Assembly: GCA_046295215.1 (NCBI GenBank)
Contig: JBKBNP010000024.1
Location: forward strand, 1 to 64,000
Reading direction: 5' to 3'
Length of the DNA: 64,000 nt
Origin: Szabonella sp046295215
GTDB lineage: Bacteria > Pseudomonadota > Alphaproteobacteria > Rhodobacterales > Rhodobacteraceae
The notes under the pieces were generated by a model. It ran no database searches, was not told the DNA's origin, and worked only from the letters and a program-made list of their open reading frames with translations. Position 1 is the first letter of the stretch; each line of letters opens with the position of its first letter. This document shows positions 44,305 through 53,322 of the stretch, one piece after another. Position numbers and translations under genes: made by a program.

Positions 44305-45099
44305 TCAGGCCCGCTGCCGGGCGCCATTTCTTTCCAGCAGGCTGCAGAAGCGCAGAACCTGCTCAACGTCCTTGAGCGCCGCATCGGCGCCCGTCTCGGC
44401 CTTCACATCGGCGGGATGGTTTAGGATCCCGCCGCCCACGACAACCGGCGGCAGGGCACAACCGCCCGCCCGGGCTGCCGTCACGAATTCGGCCAGATCC
44501 GCAAGCCTGTCCACGCAGGCCACCGAGATCAGCACCGCGTCGAAGCGTGATGCCCTCACCCTGCGACATATATCGGAGGCCGGAACGCCCAACGCAAGGG
44601 CGACCGATACGCCGCGCCGCCGCAACTGGCCCATCAGAAGCAGGGCGCCGAGGGAATGTTGCTCGAACGCGGGCATCACGATCAGAACCGAACGCGCAGC
44701 GCCCCCGGCGCCAACCGAAAGGTCCGCCGACCACATGTTGCCGAGGTCGCGCAGAAGGCTCTGCAACCGCGCCATGCCCATCGTGACTTCGGCAAAGGAC
44801 ATCCGGTCCTCGGCCCAGGCCCGGCCCATCTCCTCGGCTGCGGCGGTTATATAACGGTCGGCAAAATCCTCGGCCGAAATCTTCTGGCGGAAAAGGTCGG
44901 AGGCCAGCGCGGTCATGGCCTGCGTCGAGGGGGAGATCGAGGCCTGCACGAGCGCGCGCATCAGATCTGCGCGCATCGGCAGGTCGTCGCGCGACCTGCG
45001 CGCCGCGATCTGCCCCATTGCCCAGGATGCAATGGTCTTCAAACCGCCCTCGTCCGCACGGATGAGGCCTTCCATTTCTGAACTCTGGAGATCCTGCAT
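44305..45099 (-). CDS. ppaA: PpaA/AerR, B12-binding antirepressor of PpsR
   Basis: 264 residues. An N-terminal helical region (MGRAWAEDRMSFAEVTMGMARLQSLLRDLG near residues 90-120) leads into a cobalamin-type Rossmann domain (VLIVMPAFEQHSLGALLLMGQLRRRGVSVALALG near residues 137-170, then a GGGIL turn). AerR/PpaA proteins bind cobalamin or heme and antagonise CrtJ/PpsR in light or at low oxygen. It precedes ppsR on one strand and diverges from bchF, sharing a control region with two PpsR operators. Confidence 0.92.
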   Translation of the reverse strand: MQDLQSSEMEGLIRADEGGLKTIASWAMGQIAARRSRDDLPMRADLMRALVQASISPSTQAMTALASDLFRQKISAEDFADRYITAAAEEMGRAWAEDRMSFAEVTMGMARLQSLLRDLGNMWSADLSVGAGGAARSVLIVMPAFEQHSLGALLLMGQLRRRGVSVALALGVPASDICRRVRASRFDAVLISVACVDRLADLAEFVTAARAGGCALPPVVVGGGILNHPADVKAETGADAALKDVEQVLRFCSLLERNGARQRA

Positions 45100-45211
45100 C
45101 GTTCTCGCTCCGGACCGGCGACGGCCTTACAGCGCCATTCATGCCATCGCGACATGTATGGAATGCAATGCTCGACATTCGCCCTCCAACAGTCCCCCAG
45201 ACAGGAATAAA

Positions 45212-45229
45212 TGTCAAAGCAAATTGACA
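45212..45229. promoter_or_regulatory. PpsR operator nearer ppaA in the ppaA/bchF region
   Basis: A perfect TGT-N12-ACA site in the 327-bp gap between ppaA and bchF, 113 bp upstream of the ppaA start. TTGACA-like halves point both ways. It is 123 bp from the second site near bchF. Confidence 0.75.
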
Positions 45230-45352
45230 CTGCCAACTCCCCTGCCGGAGCCGCCACAGACCCCGCTTCTATCCCTCTGCTAAACATTGTCTCTTTTGTC
45301 CAGTGCCTAAAAAACAGCCGCAGCTTGTCGCAGAAACTGTCAACTCTGCAAC

Positions 45353-45394
45353 TGTAAATTTTAGTTGACAGTTTTCCGCGCCGGACGCTAGGCT
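45353..45394 (+). promoter_or_regulatory. bchF promoter with overlapping PpsR operator
   Basis: TGT-N12-ACA at 45353-45370 contains the TTGACA (45365-45370) of a -35 box; an 18-bp spacer leads to TAGGCT (45389-45394) as -10. The expected start near 45401 is 26 bp before bchF. The rest of the gap (45100-45426) holds no other gene that I can see. Confidence 0.8.
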
Positions 45395-45426
45395 TCATGC
45401 AGGATCACTGGAATGGAAGTTGACGG

Positions 45427-45915
45427 ATGCACGATTCCCTTCTTCAGAACGGACCGCGCAGACCGCTTTACACGCCGGCGGAACGGGCGCGGCGCGACGC
45501 CTCGCGCTGGACCCTCGTCCAGGGCATCCTGGCCCCCGCGCAATTCCTCGTCTGTGCCCTCTCGGCCATCCTCGTGCTGCGCTGCCTGCTGACCGGCGAA
45601 GGCTATGCGATTGCGACCGCCTCTGTCCTGCTCAAGACGGCATTGCTCTACACCATCATGGTGACCGGAGCGATCTGGGAAAAGGAGGTCTTCGGCCAGT
45701 ATCTCTTTGCCCCCGCCTTCTTCTGGGAAGATGTCGTCTCCTTCGGCGTCATCGCGCTTCACACGCTATATATTGTGGGACTTTTGACTGGGGCGATGGC
45801 ACCGGAACAGCTTTTGGCGCTCGCCCTGCTGGCCTATGCTGCCTATGCGGTAAATGCCGTGCAGTTCCTGTGGAAACTGCGCCGCGCCCGCCTCGATGCC
45901 GGGGGCCGCGCATGA
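45427..45915 (+). CDS. bchF: 3-vinyl bacteriochlorophyllide hydratase BchF
   Basis: 162 residues, about four transmembrane segments. It hydrates the C3 vinyl group to hydroxyethyl. The conserved block LYTIMVTGAIWEKEVFGQYLFAPAFFWEDVVS near residues 74-104 is diagnostic. First gene of the long bchFNBHLM-lhaA-puh operon, with GGAAG before the ATG; it overlaps bchN as ATGA. Confidence 0.95.
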   Translation: MHDSLLQNGPRRPLYTPAERARRDASRWTLVQGILAPAQFLVCALSAILVLRCLLTGEGYAIATASVLLKTALLYTIMVTGAIWEKEVFGQYLFAPAFFWEDVVSFGVIALHTLYIVGLLTGAMAPEQLLALALLAYAAYAVNAVQFLWKLRRARLDAGGRA

Positions 45916-47204
45916 CCGCCCTCCCCCAGGCGGCGGGATGCCGCGACGTTCCGGTGCTGAAGGAACGCGGCCAGCACGAAGTGTTCTGCGGCCTTACCGG
46001 CATCATCTGGCTGCACCGCAAGATGCAGGATGCCTTCTTCCTCGTCGTCGGGTCGCGCACCTGCGCGCATCTGCTGCAATCGGCGGCGGGTGTGATGATC
46101 TTTGCCGAACCCCGCTTCGGCACCGCCATTCTGGAGGAAAAGGATCTCGCCGGTCTGGCCGATGCCCATGCCGAGCTTGACCGCGAGGTCGCGAGGCTAC
46201 TGTCACGCAGACCGGACATAAAGCAGCTCTTTCTCGTCGGCTCCTGCCCCTCCGAAGTCATCAAGCTGGACCTCGCGCGCGCGGCGGAACGAATCAACGC
46301 CACCCATGCGCCAAACCTGCGCTGTTACAACTTTTCGGGCTCCGGCATCGAGACGACCTTCACGCAGGGCGAGGATGCCTGCCTTGCCTCGCTCGTCCCC
46401 TCCCTGCCCCACACCGAGGCGCGCGAATTGCTGCTGGTGGGCGCCCTTCCGGATGTGGTCGAGGATCAGGCAGTGGCGCTGCTGGAGGCCATGGGCGTCG
46501 GCCCGCTGCGCCTGCTGCCCGCGCGCCGTGCGGACGATCTGCCGGGCGTCGGCCCGAACACCCGCTGCGCCCTGCTGCAACCCTTTCTAGGGGATACGCT
46601 GGCCGCACTGGAACGGCGCGGCGCCACCGCGATCAGTGCGCCGTTCCCCTTCGGCGAGCAAGGCACAACCGCCTGGCTGCGCGCCATCGCCACCGAATTC
46701 GGTGTCACCGAGGCCGTTTTCGACGCGGTGACCGCCGCTCCGCGCGCCCGCGCCCGCAAGGCCATCGCCGCCCTGCGCGACACGCTCGAAGGCCGCAGCC
46801 TGTTCCTGTTTCCCGACAGCCAGCTTGAAATCCCGCTGGCCCGGTTCCTGACCCGCGAATGTGGCATGACGGCGCTGGAAATCGGTACGCCCTTCCTGCA
46901 TCGCGCGCTGCTTGGTCCCGATCTCGACCTGCTCGCCCCCGGCCCGACCATCTGCGAAGGCCAGGATGTGGACCTGCAACTCGACCGGATGCGCGCCGCG
47001 CGTCCCGACCTGACCGTCTGCGGCCTCGGCCTTGCCAACCCGCTGGAGGCTGAAGGCTTCACCACGAAATGGGCGATCGAACTGGTGTTCACGCCAATCC
47101 ATTTCTACGAACAGGCGGGCGACCTTGCGGCCCTTTTCGCCCGCCCCCTGCGCCGCCGGGCGCTCCTGCGCAGCCATCCCAACCGGTTGGAGGCCGCAGA
47201 ATGA
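45912..47204 (+). CDS. bchN: Light-independent protochlorophyllide reductase subunit N
   Basis: 430 residues, NifD-like. With BchB it reduces ring D of protochlorophyllide without light. The three cluster cysteines occur at C26 (HEVFCGLTG), C51 (SRTCAHLL) and C112 (GSCPSEV), the same numbering as in R. capsulatus. ATGA overlap with bchF and overlap with bchB at 47201. Confidence 0.97.
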   Translation: MTALPQAAGCRDVPVLKERGQHEVFCGLTGIIWLHRKMQDAFFLVVGSRTCAHLLQSAAGVMIFAEPRFGTAILEEKDLAGLADAHAELDREVARLLSRRPDIKQLFLVGSCPSEVIKLDLARAAERINATHAPNLRCYNFSGSGIETTFTQGEDACLASLVPSLPHTEARELLLVGALPDVVEDQAVALLEAMGVGPLRLLPARRADDLPGVGPNTRCALLQPFLGDTLAALERRGATAISAPFPFGEQGTTAWLRAIATEFGVTEAVFDAVTAAPRARARKAIAALRDTLEGRSLFLFPDSQLEIPLARFLTRECGMTALEIGTPFLHRALLGPDLDLLAPGPTICEGQDVDLQLDRMRAARPDLTVCGLGLANPLEAEGFTTKWAIELVFTPIHFYEQAGDLAALFARPLRRRALLRSHPNRLEAAE

Positions 47205-48775
47205 AACTCGCCGTCTGGACCTATGAAGGCCCCCCGCATGTCGGCGCGATCCGTGTGGCGACCGCGATGGAGGGCCTGCATTTCGTGCTGCACGCGCCGC
47301 AGGGCGACACCTATGCCGACCTTCTGTTCACCATGATCGAACGGCGCAGCGCCCGCCCGCCTGTCACCTACACCACCTTTCAGGCCCGCGATCTGGGGGC
47401 CGATACGGCGGGCCTGTTCAAGGCCGCAGCACAGGCCGCGCATGACCGCTTCCGCCCCGAGGCGATGATCGTCGGATCCTCCTGCACGGCGGAACTCATC
47501 CAGGACGATCCGGGCGGGCTGGCCGAAACCATGGGTCTTGACTGCCCGGTCATCGCGCTGGAGCTGCCCAGCTATCAGCGCAAGGAAAACTTCGGCGCGG
47601 ATGAAACCTTCTTGCAGATCGTGCGCGCACTGGCCCGCCCGATGGACCGCTCCGCACGGCCCTCGTGCAACATCATTGGCCCAACCGCGCTCGGTTTTCG
47701 CCATCGTGACGATCTGGCAGAGATTACCGCGCTGCTGGAGGATCTGGGCGTAGAGGTCAATTTGACCGCCCCCATGGGCGCGCGCCCTTCGGACATTGCG
47801 CGGATGGGTTCGGCCTGGTTCAACGTGATGCTTTATCCCGAAACCGCCGACAGTGCCGCGCGCTGGTGCGAGACCAACCTCAAGCAGCCCTATACCCGCA
47901 TCATCCCCATCGGCGTTGGCGCCACCCGCGAATTTCTGGCCGAGGTGGCCGATCTGGCAGGCCTGCCCGTCCGGGCCGATGAAAGCCGCCTGCGCCTGCC
48001 CTGGTGGTCGGCCTCGGTCGACAGCACCTATCTGACCGGCAAGCGCGTGTTCCTGTTCGGGGACGCCACGCATGTCATGGCCGCCGCCCGCATCGCGCGC
48101 GACGAGATCGGTTTCGAGGTGGTCGGCATGGGCTGCTACAACCGCGAATTCGCCCGACCCCTGCGCGCCTTTGCCAAGGGCTACGGGCTGGAGGCGCTGA
48201 TTACCGACGATTACCTGGAGGTCGAGGAGGCGATTGCGAAGCTCGCCCCCGAACTGATCCTCGGCACGCAGATGGAGCGCCATATCGCGAAGCGTCAGGG
48301 GATCCCCTGCGCGGTGATCTCGGCCCCGGTCCATGTGCAGGATTTCCCGGCGCGCTATTCGCCGCAGATGGGGTTCGAAGGCGCGAATGTGATCTTCGAT
48401 ACCTGGGTGCATCCGCTGGTCATGGGGCTGGAAGAGCATCTTTTGACCATGTTCCGCGAGGATTTCGAGTTTCATGACGCCGCCGGGGCCTCGCATCACG
48501 GTGGCAAGGCGCAGGCCCGCAAGGCCGATGAGGCTCCGCGGGCCAAACCGGGGGGTTCCCCCCCGGACCCCCAAGGTATTTCTGCCAAGATGAACCCGGC
48601 AAGAGGCAGCGATGTCGTGACCTGGCTGGCAGAAGCCGAGCGCGAATTGCGCAAGGTGCCGTTCTTTGTCCGGGGCAAGGCGCGGCGCAATACAGAGCGG
48701 TTCGCCGCCGAAAAGGGGCTGAGCGAAATCGGCGTCGAGACGCTCTATGAGGCAAAGGCACATTATGCGCGCTGA
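47201..48775 (+). CDS. bchB: Light-independent protochlorophyllide reductase subunit B
   Basis: 524 residues. NifK-like; the unusual Asp ligand of the NB cluster, D36, is present (HAPQGDTYADLL). The catalytic body ends near residue 430, and the C-terminal domain (about residues 470-524, PFFVRGKARRNTERFA) is joined by a linker. That linker, residues about 448-466, is encoded by DNA that matches the GC-rich intergenic repeats at 16.2 and 52.3 kb. Total length is normal for the family, because this linker varies. The last 11 bp overlap bchH. Confidence 0.96.
   Translation: MKLAVWTYEGPPHVGAIRVATAMEGLHFVLHAPQGDTYADLLFTMIERRSARPPVTYTTFQARDLGADTAGLFKAAAQAAHDRFRPEAMIVGSSCTAELIQDDPGGLAETMGLDCPVIALELPSYQRKENFGADETFLQIVRALARPMDRSARPSCNIIGPTALGFRHRDDLAEITALLEDLGVEVNLTAPMGARPSDIARMGSAWFNVMLYPETADSAARWCETNLKQPYTRIIPIGVGATREFLAEVADLAGLPVRADESRLRLPWWSASVDSTYLTGKRVFLFGDATHVMAAARIARDEIGFEVVGMGCYNREFARPLRAFAKGYGLEALITDDYLEVEEAIAKLAPELILGTQMERHIAKRQGIPCAVISAPVHVQDFPARYSPQMGFEGANVIFDTWVHPLVMGLEEHLLTMFREDFEFHDAAGASHHGGKAQARKADEAPRAKPGGSPPDPQGISAKMNPARGSDVVTWLAEAERELRKVPFFVRGKARRNTERFAAEKGLSEIGVETLYEAKAHYAR
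48548..48594 (+). repeat. GC-rich intergenic repeat, copy B, inside the bchB linker
   Basis: The palindrome CCGGGGGG-TT-CCCCCC (48548-48566), then CCCCC, AAGGTATTTCTG and CCAAGATGAA, matches copies A and C in order and spacing. It is read through in frame as Pro-Gly-Gly-Ser-Pro-Pro...Ala-Lys-Met-Asn. Confidence 0.75.
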
Positions 48776-51700
48776 ACCCACCCTCCATCCCGCCTATGAG
48801 ATCGTGGTCATCACGCTCGACGCCCATGCCGCAGGCCCGGCTGCACGGGTAACGCCTCGTCTGGCGCGGGATTTCCCCGGGGTCACGGTCTCGGTCCATG
48901 CCGCCGCCGAATGGGCGGAGAACCCGGCCGCCCTTGCCCGGGCGAAAGAGGCGCTAGCGGGGGCCCGCATCGTCATCGCCAACCTTCTCTTCATCGAGGA
49001 ACATCTGACCGCGATCCTGCCGGACCTGCGGGCCGCAAGGGAGCGGGCTGATTGCTTTGTCGGCATGATCGCCGATCCGCAGGTTGTCACCCTGACGAAG
49101 ATGGGCGATCTGGACATGTCCAGGCCCGCCTCGATGGCGGTGCGTCTGCTGAAAAAGCTGCGGGGATCGAAGGAGCCTTCGGCCAATTCGGGCGAAAAGC
49201 AGATGACCCTTCTGCGCCGCCTGCCGAAGATCCTGCGGTTCATTCCGGGCAAGGCGCAGGATCTGCGGGCCTGGTTCCTGTCGATGCAATACTGGCTGGG
49301 CGGGTCGGACGACAATATCGAGCAGATGGTGCGCTTCCTGATCTCGCGCTATGCTGGCAAGGCAGGCTGGAAAGGCACGAAATCGGCAGCCCCGGTGGAA
49401 TATCCCGATGTCGGGCTTTATCACCCCCGCCTTGCCGGCCGGATAACAACCGATCCCGCCCTGATGCCGCGTCCCGATGGTGCAACCGGCACCGTGGGTC
49501 TGCTGCTCCTGCGCTCCTACATCCTGTCGGCGGATTGCGCGCATTATGATTCGGTGATTGCGGCGCTGGAGGCGAAGGGCCTCGCGGTGCTTCCAGCCTT
49601 TGCCGGAGGGCTGGATGGCCGCCCGGCAATGGACCGGTTCTTTGGCGCGGGCCGGGTCGACGCACTGGTCTCCCTCACCGGGTTCAGCCTTGTCGGAGGC
49701 CCTGCCTATAACGACAGCCCAGCCGCCGTTGCGGCGCTGTCGGCGCTGGACGTGCCCTATATTGCCGCCCATCCGCTGGAGTTCCAGACGCTGTCGCAAT
49801 GGGCCGGGGCCGCGGGCGGGCTTGGCCCGGTGGAAACCACCATGCTGATCGCCCTGCCCGAGATTGACGGCGCCACGAACCCGACCGTCTTTGCGGGCCG
49901 TCACGGGCTGGACGGGTGCAGGGGCTGTGCCCATAATTGCAAGCCGGGCCCACAGGCCAAGGCGATGTCACCCTGTCCCGAGCGGGTTGGCGTCCTGGCC
50001 GACAAGATCGCGCGGCAGGTGGCCTTGCGCAGTTCGGACGTGGCCGGGCGGCGCGTCGGTATCGTGCTATACGGCTTTCCGCCCAATGCGGGCGCGGTCG
50101 GCACGGCGGCCTATCTGTCGGTGTTCGAGAGCCTGCACAACACGCTTCATGCCATGGCCCGCGAGGGCTATGACCTGACCCCACCCGAGACGGTGGAGGA
50201 TCTGCGCCACATCGTGCTGAATGGCACGCAAGGCCAGCCTGCGGCGATTGCCGATCATGTGGCTGCCGACCGGATTGTGGCCGAAACCCCTTGGCTGGCC
50301 GAGATCGAATCCGTCTGGGGCCCTGCCCCGGGGCGGGCGCAATCGGACGGGCGCGGCGTGTTCGTGCTGGGGGCGCGGTTCGGCAAGGTGTTTGTCGGGA
50401 TCCAGCCGCTGTTCGGCTATGAGGGCGATCCGATGCGCCTCTTGTTCGAGCGCGGCTTTGCCCCGACCCATGCCTTTGCCACTTTCTATCTGTGGCTGCG
50501 CAACAGTTTCCGCGCCGATGTTCTGCTGCATTTCGGCATGCATGGCGCGCTGGAATTCATGCCGGGCAAGCAGGCGGGTGTGTCGGGGGCCTGCTGGCCG
50601 GACCGTCTGATCGGGGGCCTGCCGAATGTCTATCTGTATGCCGCGAACAACCCGTCCGAGGCGACGCTGGCCAAGCGCCGGTCCAATGCGGTCTGTGTCA
50701 CCCATCTGACGCCGCCTCTGGCGCAGGCGGGGCTTTACCGGGGGCTGGCGGATCTCAAGGACAGTCTGACGCGCTGGCGCAGCTTCGTGCCGGGCGATCC
50801 GGTGCGCGGCGATCTGGAGGCATTGATTGCCGATCAGGCGGCGGCGGTGGATCTGGGGGGCCTCGCGCCCGACCGGCTCTGGTCGCGGCTTCTGGAAACC
50901 GAGGGCGCGCTGATCCCGGAGGGGCTGCATGTCGTGGGCCGCCCGATGGGGCCCGAGGCGCGGGCGCGGATGGTGGCGCTGATGGAGGTGGACCCAGAGG
51001 CGCGGAGGCGTGCCGAGGCTCTGCTGGCGGAGGAAACCGAAATCCCGGCGCTGCTGCGCGCGCTGTCGGGCCGGTTCATTGCCCCGGTCCCGGGAGGCGA
51101 CCTGATCCGCGCGCCGCAGATCCTGCCCACCGGGCGCAACATCCATGCGTTCGATCCGTTCCGGATGCCCACGGCCTTTGCGATGCGGGAAGGCGCGGCA
51201 CAGGCGGCGCGGTTGCTGGAAGCGCATGAAGGGATGCCGCGATCCGTGGCGCTGGTGCTTTGGGGCTCGGACAATATCAAATCCGATGGCGGGCCGATCG
51301 CGCAGGCGCTGTCGCTGATGGGGGCAAAGCCGCGGTTCGACAGTTTCGGCCGACTTTGCGGCGCGGATCTTGTGCCTCTGGCCGAACTCGGGCGGCCGCG
51401 CATCGACGTGGTGATGACGCTGTCGGGGATCTTCCGCGACCTGCTGCCCTTGCAGACGCGGATGCTGGCCGAGGCTGCCTGGAAGGCCGCAACGGCAGAT
51501 GAGCCCGCCGAAATGAATTTCATCCGCGCCCACAGCGTTGCCCATGCGGCGCAAATGGGCGTGGATCTGGAGATTGCCGCGCTGCGGGTGTTTTCCAATG
51601 CCGAAGGCGCCTATGGGTCCAACGTCAACCAGCTCGTCGATGCCTCGGCCTTTGGCGAGGAGGATGAACTGGCCGATGCCTATGAGGCGCGGAAATCCTT

Positions 51701-52307
51701 TGCCTATGGGCGCAACGGCAAACCGGTGAAACAGGCGGCATTGCTGCAAAAGGCGCTGAAGCGGGTGGATCTGGCCTATCAGAACCTCGAATCCGTCGAA
51801 CTGGGTGTAACCACGGTGGACCATTATTTCGACACGCTGGGGGGCATTGCGCGCGCGGTGAAGCGGGCGCGGGGTGGCGCGGATACGCCGGTCTATATCG
51901 GCGACCAGACGCGGGGCACCGGCAAGGTGCGCACGCTGCGCGACCAGATCGCGCTGGAAAGCCGCTCCCGCAGTCTGAACCCCAAGTTTTTCGAGGCGCT
52001 GCTGAGCCATGGCGCGGAGGGCGTGCGCCAGATCGAGGCGCATGTGACCAATACGATGGGCTGGTCGGCGACCACGCAGGCGGTGGACCCCTGGGTCTAT
52101 CAGCGCCTGTCGGAAACCTTCGTGCTGGACGAGGTGATGCGACGGCGGATGGCGGCGATGAACCCCGAGGCCAGTGCCCGCATGGCCAACCGCCTGCTGG
52201 AGGCGAGCGAGCGCAATTACTGGACGCCCGATGCGGATACGCTGGCGGCCCTGCGCGGGGCGGCAGACGAGTTGGAAGACCGGCTGGAAGGAATCGCGGC
52301 GGAATGA
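48765..52307 (+). CDS. bchH: Magnesium chelatase large (porphyrin-binding) subunit BchH
   Basis: 1180 residues, CobN/BchH family. It binds protoporphyrin IX and receives Mg2+ with ATP hydrolysis by BchID. The ATG at 48765 overlaps bchB by 11 bp. Near residues 385-404 there is a Cys cluster, C385, C388, C392 and C404 (GCRGCAHNC...SPC); a comparable motif in R. capsulatus BchH was reported to carry an oxygen-sensitive 4Fe-4S cluster. The C-terminal part (HVTNTMGWSATTQAVDPWVYQRLSETFVLDEVM) is family-typical. It is the largest gene in the window. Confidence 0.97.
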   Translation: MRAEPTLHPAYEIVVITLDAHAAGPAARVTPRLARDFPGVTVSVHAAAEWAENPAALARAKEALAGARIVIANLLFIEEHLTAILPDLRAARERADCFVGMIADPQVVTLTKMGDLDMSRPASMAVRLLKKLRGSKEPSANSGEKQMTLLRRLPKILRFIPGKAQDLRAWFLSMQYWLGGSDDNIEQMVRFLISRYAGKAGWKGTKSAAPVEYPDVGLYHPRLAGRITTDPALMPRPDGATGTVGLLLLRSYILSADCAHYDSVIAALEAKGLAVLPAFAGGLDGRPAMDRFFGAGRVDALVSLTGFSLVGGPAYNDSPAAVAALSALDVPYIAAHPLEFQTLSQWAGAAGGLGPVETTMLIALPEIDGATNPTVFAGRHGLDGCRGCAHNCKPGPQAKAMSPCPERVGVLADKIARQVALRSSDVAGRRVGIVLYGFPPNAGAVGTAAYLSVFESLHNTLHAMAREGYDLTPPETVEDLRHIVLNGTQGQPAAIADHVAADRIVAETPWLAEIESVWGPAPGRAQSDGRGVFVLGARFGKVFVGIQPLFGYEGDPMRLLFERGFAPTHAFATFYLWLRNSFRADVLLHFGMHGALEFMPGKQAGVSGACWPDRLIGGLPNVYLYAANNPSEATLAKRRSNAVCVTHLTPPLAQAGLYRGLADLKDSLTRWRSFVPGDPVRGDLEALIADQAAAVDLGGLAPDRLWSRLLETEGALIPEGLHVVGRPMGPEARARMVALMEVDPEARRRAEALLAEETEIPALLRALSGRFIAPVPGGDLIRAPQILPTGRNIHAFDPFRMPTAFAMREGAAQAARLLEAHEGMPRSVALVLWGSDNIKSDGGPIAQALSLMGAKPRFDSFGRLCGADLVPLAELGRPRIDVVMTLSGIFRDLLPLQTRMLAEAAWKAATADEPAEMNFIRAHSVAHAAQMGVDLEIAALRVFSNAEGAYGSNVNQLVDASAFGEEDELADAYEARKSFAYGRNGKPVKQAALLQKALKRVDLAYQNLESVELGVTTVDHYFDTLGGIARAVKRARGGADTPVYIGDQTRGTGKVRTLRDQIALESRSRSLNPKFFEALLSHGAEGVRQIEAHVTNTMGWSATTQAVDPWVYQRLSETFVLDEVMRRRMAAMNPEASARMANRLLEASERNYWTPDADTLAALRGAADELEDRLEGIAAE

Positions 52308-52336
52308 ACAGTGATCGCGCCCATTCGACGACCCGG

Positions 52337-52390
52337 AGCGAGGGGCCAGCCCCTCGCGCTCCCCGGGATATTTTTGGACAGAAAAAGGGC
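52337..52390 (+). repeat. GC-rich intergenic repeat, copy C
   Basis: GCGAGGGG/CCCCTCGC is a perfect 8-bp stem (52337-52356), followed by CCCC, GGGATATTTTTG and ACAGAAAAAGG. It lies 30 bp after the bchH stop, in the 112-bp gap before bchL. Confidence 0.7.
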
Positions 52391-52419
52391 AGGCATGGAC
52401 CTGTCCGGAGGGAGGCCGA

Positions 52420-53322
52420 ATGAGCCCGAGAGATGAAATTCCGAACCTGCGGGGGATGGATGGCGAAGGATCGGTGCAGGTGCATCAGGACAGCGCACTG
52501 AAGATCGAGGGGGCCAAGGTCTTTTCCGTCTATGGCAAGGGTGGGATCGGGAAATCGACCACCAGTTCCAACCTGTCGGCCGCGTTTTCCATGATGGGCA
52601 AGCGGGTCTTGCAGATCGGCTGCGACCCCAAGCATGACAGCACCTTCACCCTGACGGGGCGCTTGCAGCCCACGGTGATCGACATCCTGAAGGAGGTCGA
52701 TTTCCATGCCGAGGAATTGCGCCCCGAGGATTATGTCGCGACCGGCTTCAACGGCGTGAAATGCGTCGAGGCGGGCGGGCCGCCTGCGGGCACGGGGTGC
52801 GGCGGCTATGTCGTGGGGCAGACTGTGAAATTGCTGAAACAGCATCACCTGCTGGAAGATACCGATGTGGTGATCTTCGATGTGCTGGGCGATGTGGTCT
52901 GTGGTGGCTTTGCGGCGCCCTTGCAGCATGCCGACCGCGCGGTGATCGTCACGGCCAATGATTTCGACAGCATCTATGCGATGAACCGCATCATTGCTGC
53001 CGTGCAGGCGAAATCGGCCAATTACAAGGTGCGTCTGGCGGGCTGCATCGCCAACCGGTCGCGCGACACCGACGAGGTGGACCGGTTCTGCGACCGTGTG
53101 GGGTTCAAGCGCATCGCGCATATGCCGGACATCGATGCCATCCGCCGCTCCCGCCTCAAGAAAAAGACGCTGTTCGAGATGGATGACAGCGAGGATGTGG
53201 TCATGGCCCGCGTCGAATACATGCGGCTGGCCGAAAAGCTGTGGCGCAGTGTCGAGGATGTCGGCCTGACGCCCGAAGCCCTGCCTGATCGCGAAATCTT
53301 TGAACTTCTGGGGTTCGATTGA
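52420..53322 (+). CDS. bchL: Light-independent protochlorophyllide reductase iron protein BchL
   Basis: 300 residues, NifH-like. P-loop VYGKGGIGKSTTSSNL near residues 38-53, CDPKHDSTFTL switch, and the cluster cysteines in GTGCGGYVVG and LGDVVCGGFAAP. It feeds electrons to BchNB. GGAGG is 5 bp before the ATG. The ~30-residue acidic N-terminal extension is typical for BchL. Its stop overlaps the bchM start (TGATG). Confidence 0.97.
   Translation: MSPRDEIPNLRGMDGEGSVQVHQDSALKIEGAKVFSVYGKGGIGKSTTSSNLSAAFSMMGKRVLQIGCDPKHDSTFTLTGRLQPTVIDILKEVDFHAEELRPEDYVATGFNGVKCVEAGGPPAGTGCGGYVVGQTVKLLKQHHLLEDTDVVIFDVLGDVVCGGFAAPLQHADRAVIVTANDFDSIYAMNRIIAAVQAKSANYKVRLAGCIANRSRDTDEVDRFCDRVGFKRIAHMPDIDAIRRSRLKKKTLFEMDDSEDVVMARVEYMRLAEKLWRSVEDVGLTPEALPDREIFELLGFD

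Noticed and set aside
45224..45252. A second bchF promoter from TTGACA at 45224
   Set aside because: No acceptable -10 sequence at 16-18 bp; the TTGACA at 45365 fits better.
50067..52043. A 658-codon open frame on the minus strand inside bchH
   Set aside because: Antisense shadow of bchH; composition and lack of motifs argue against a gene.
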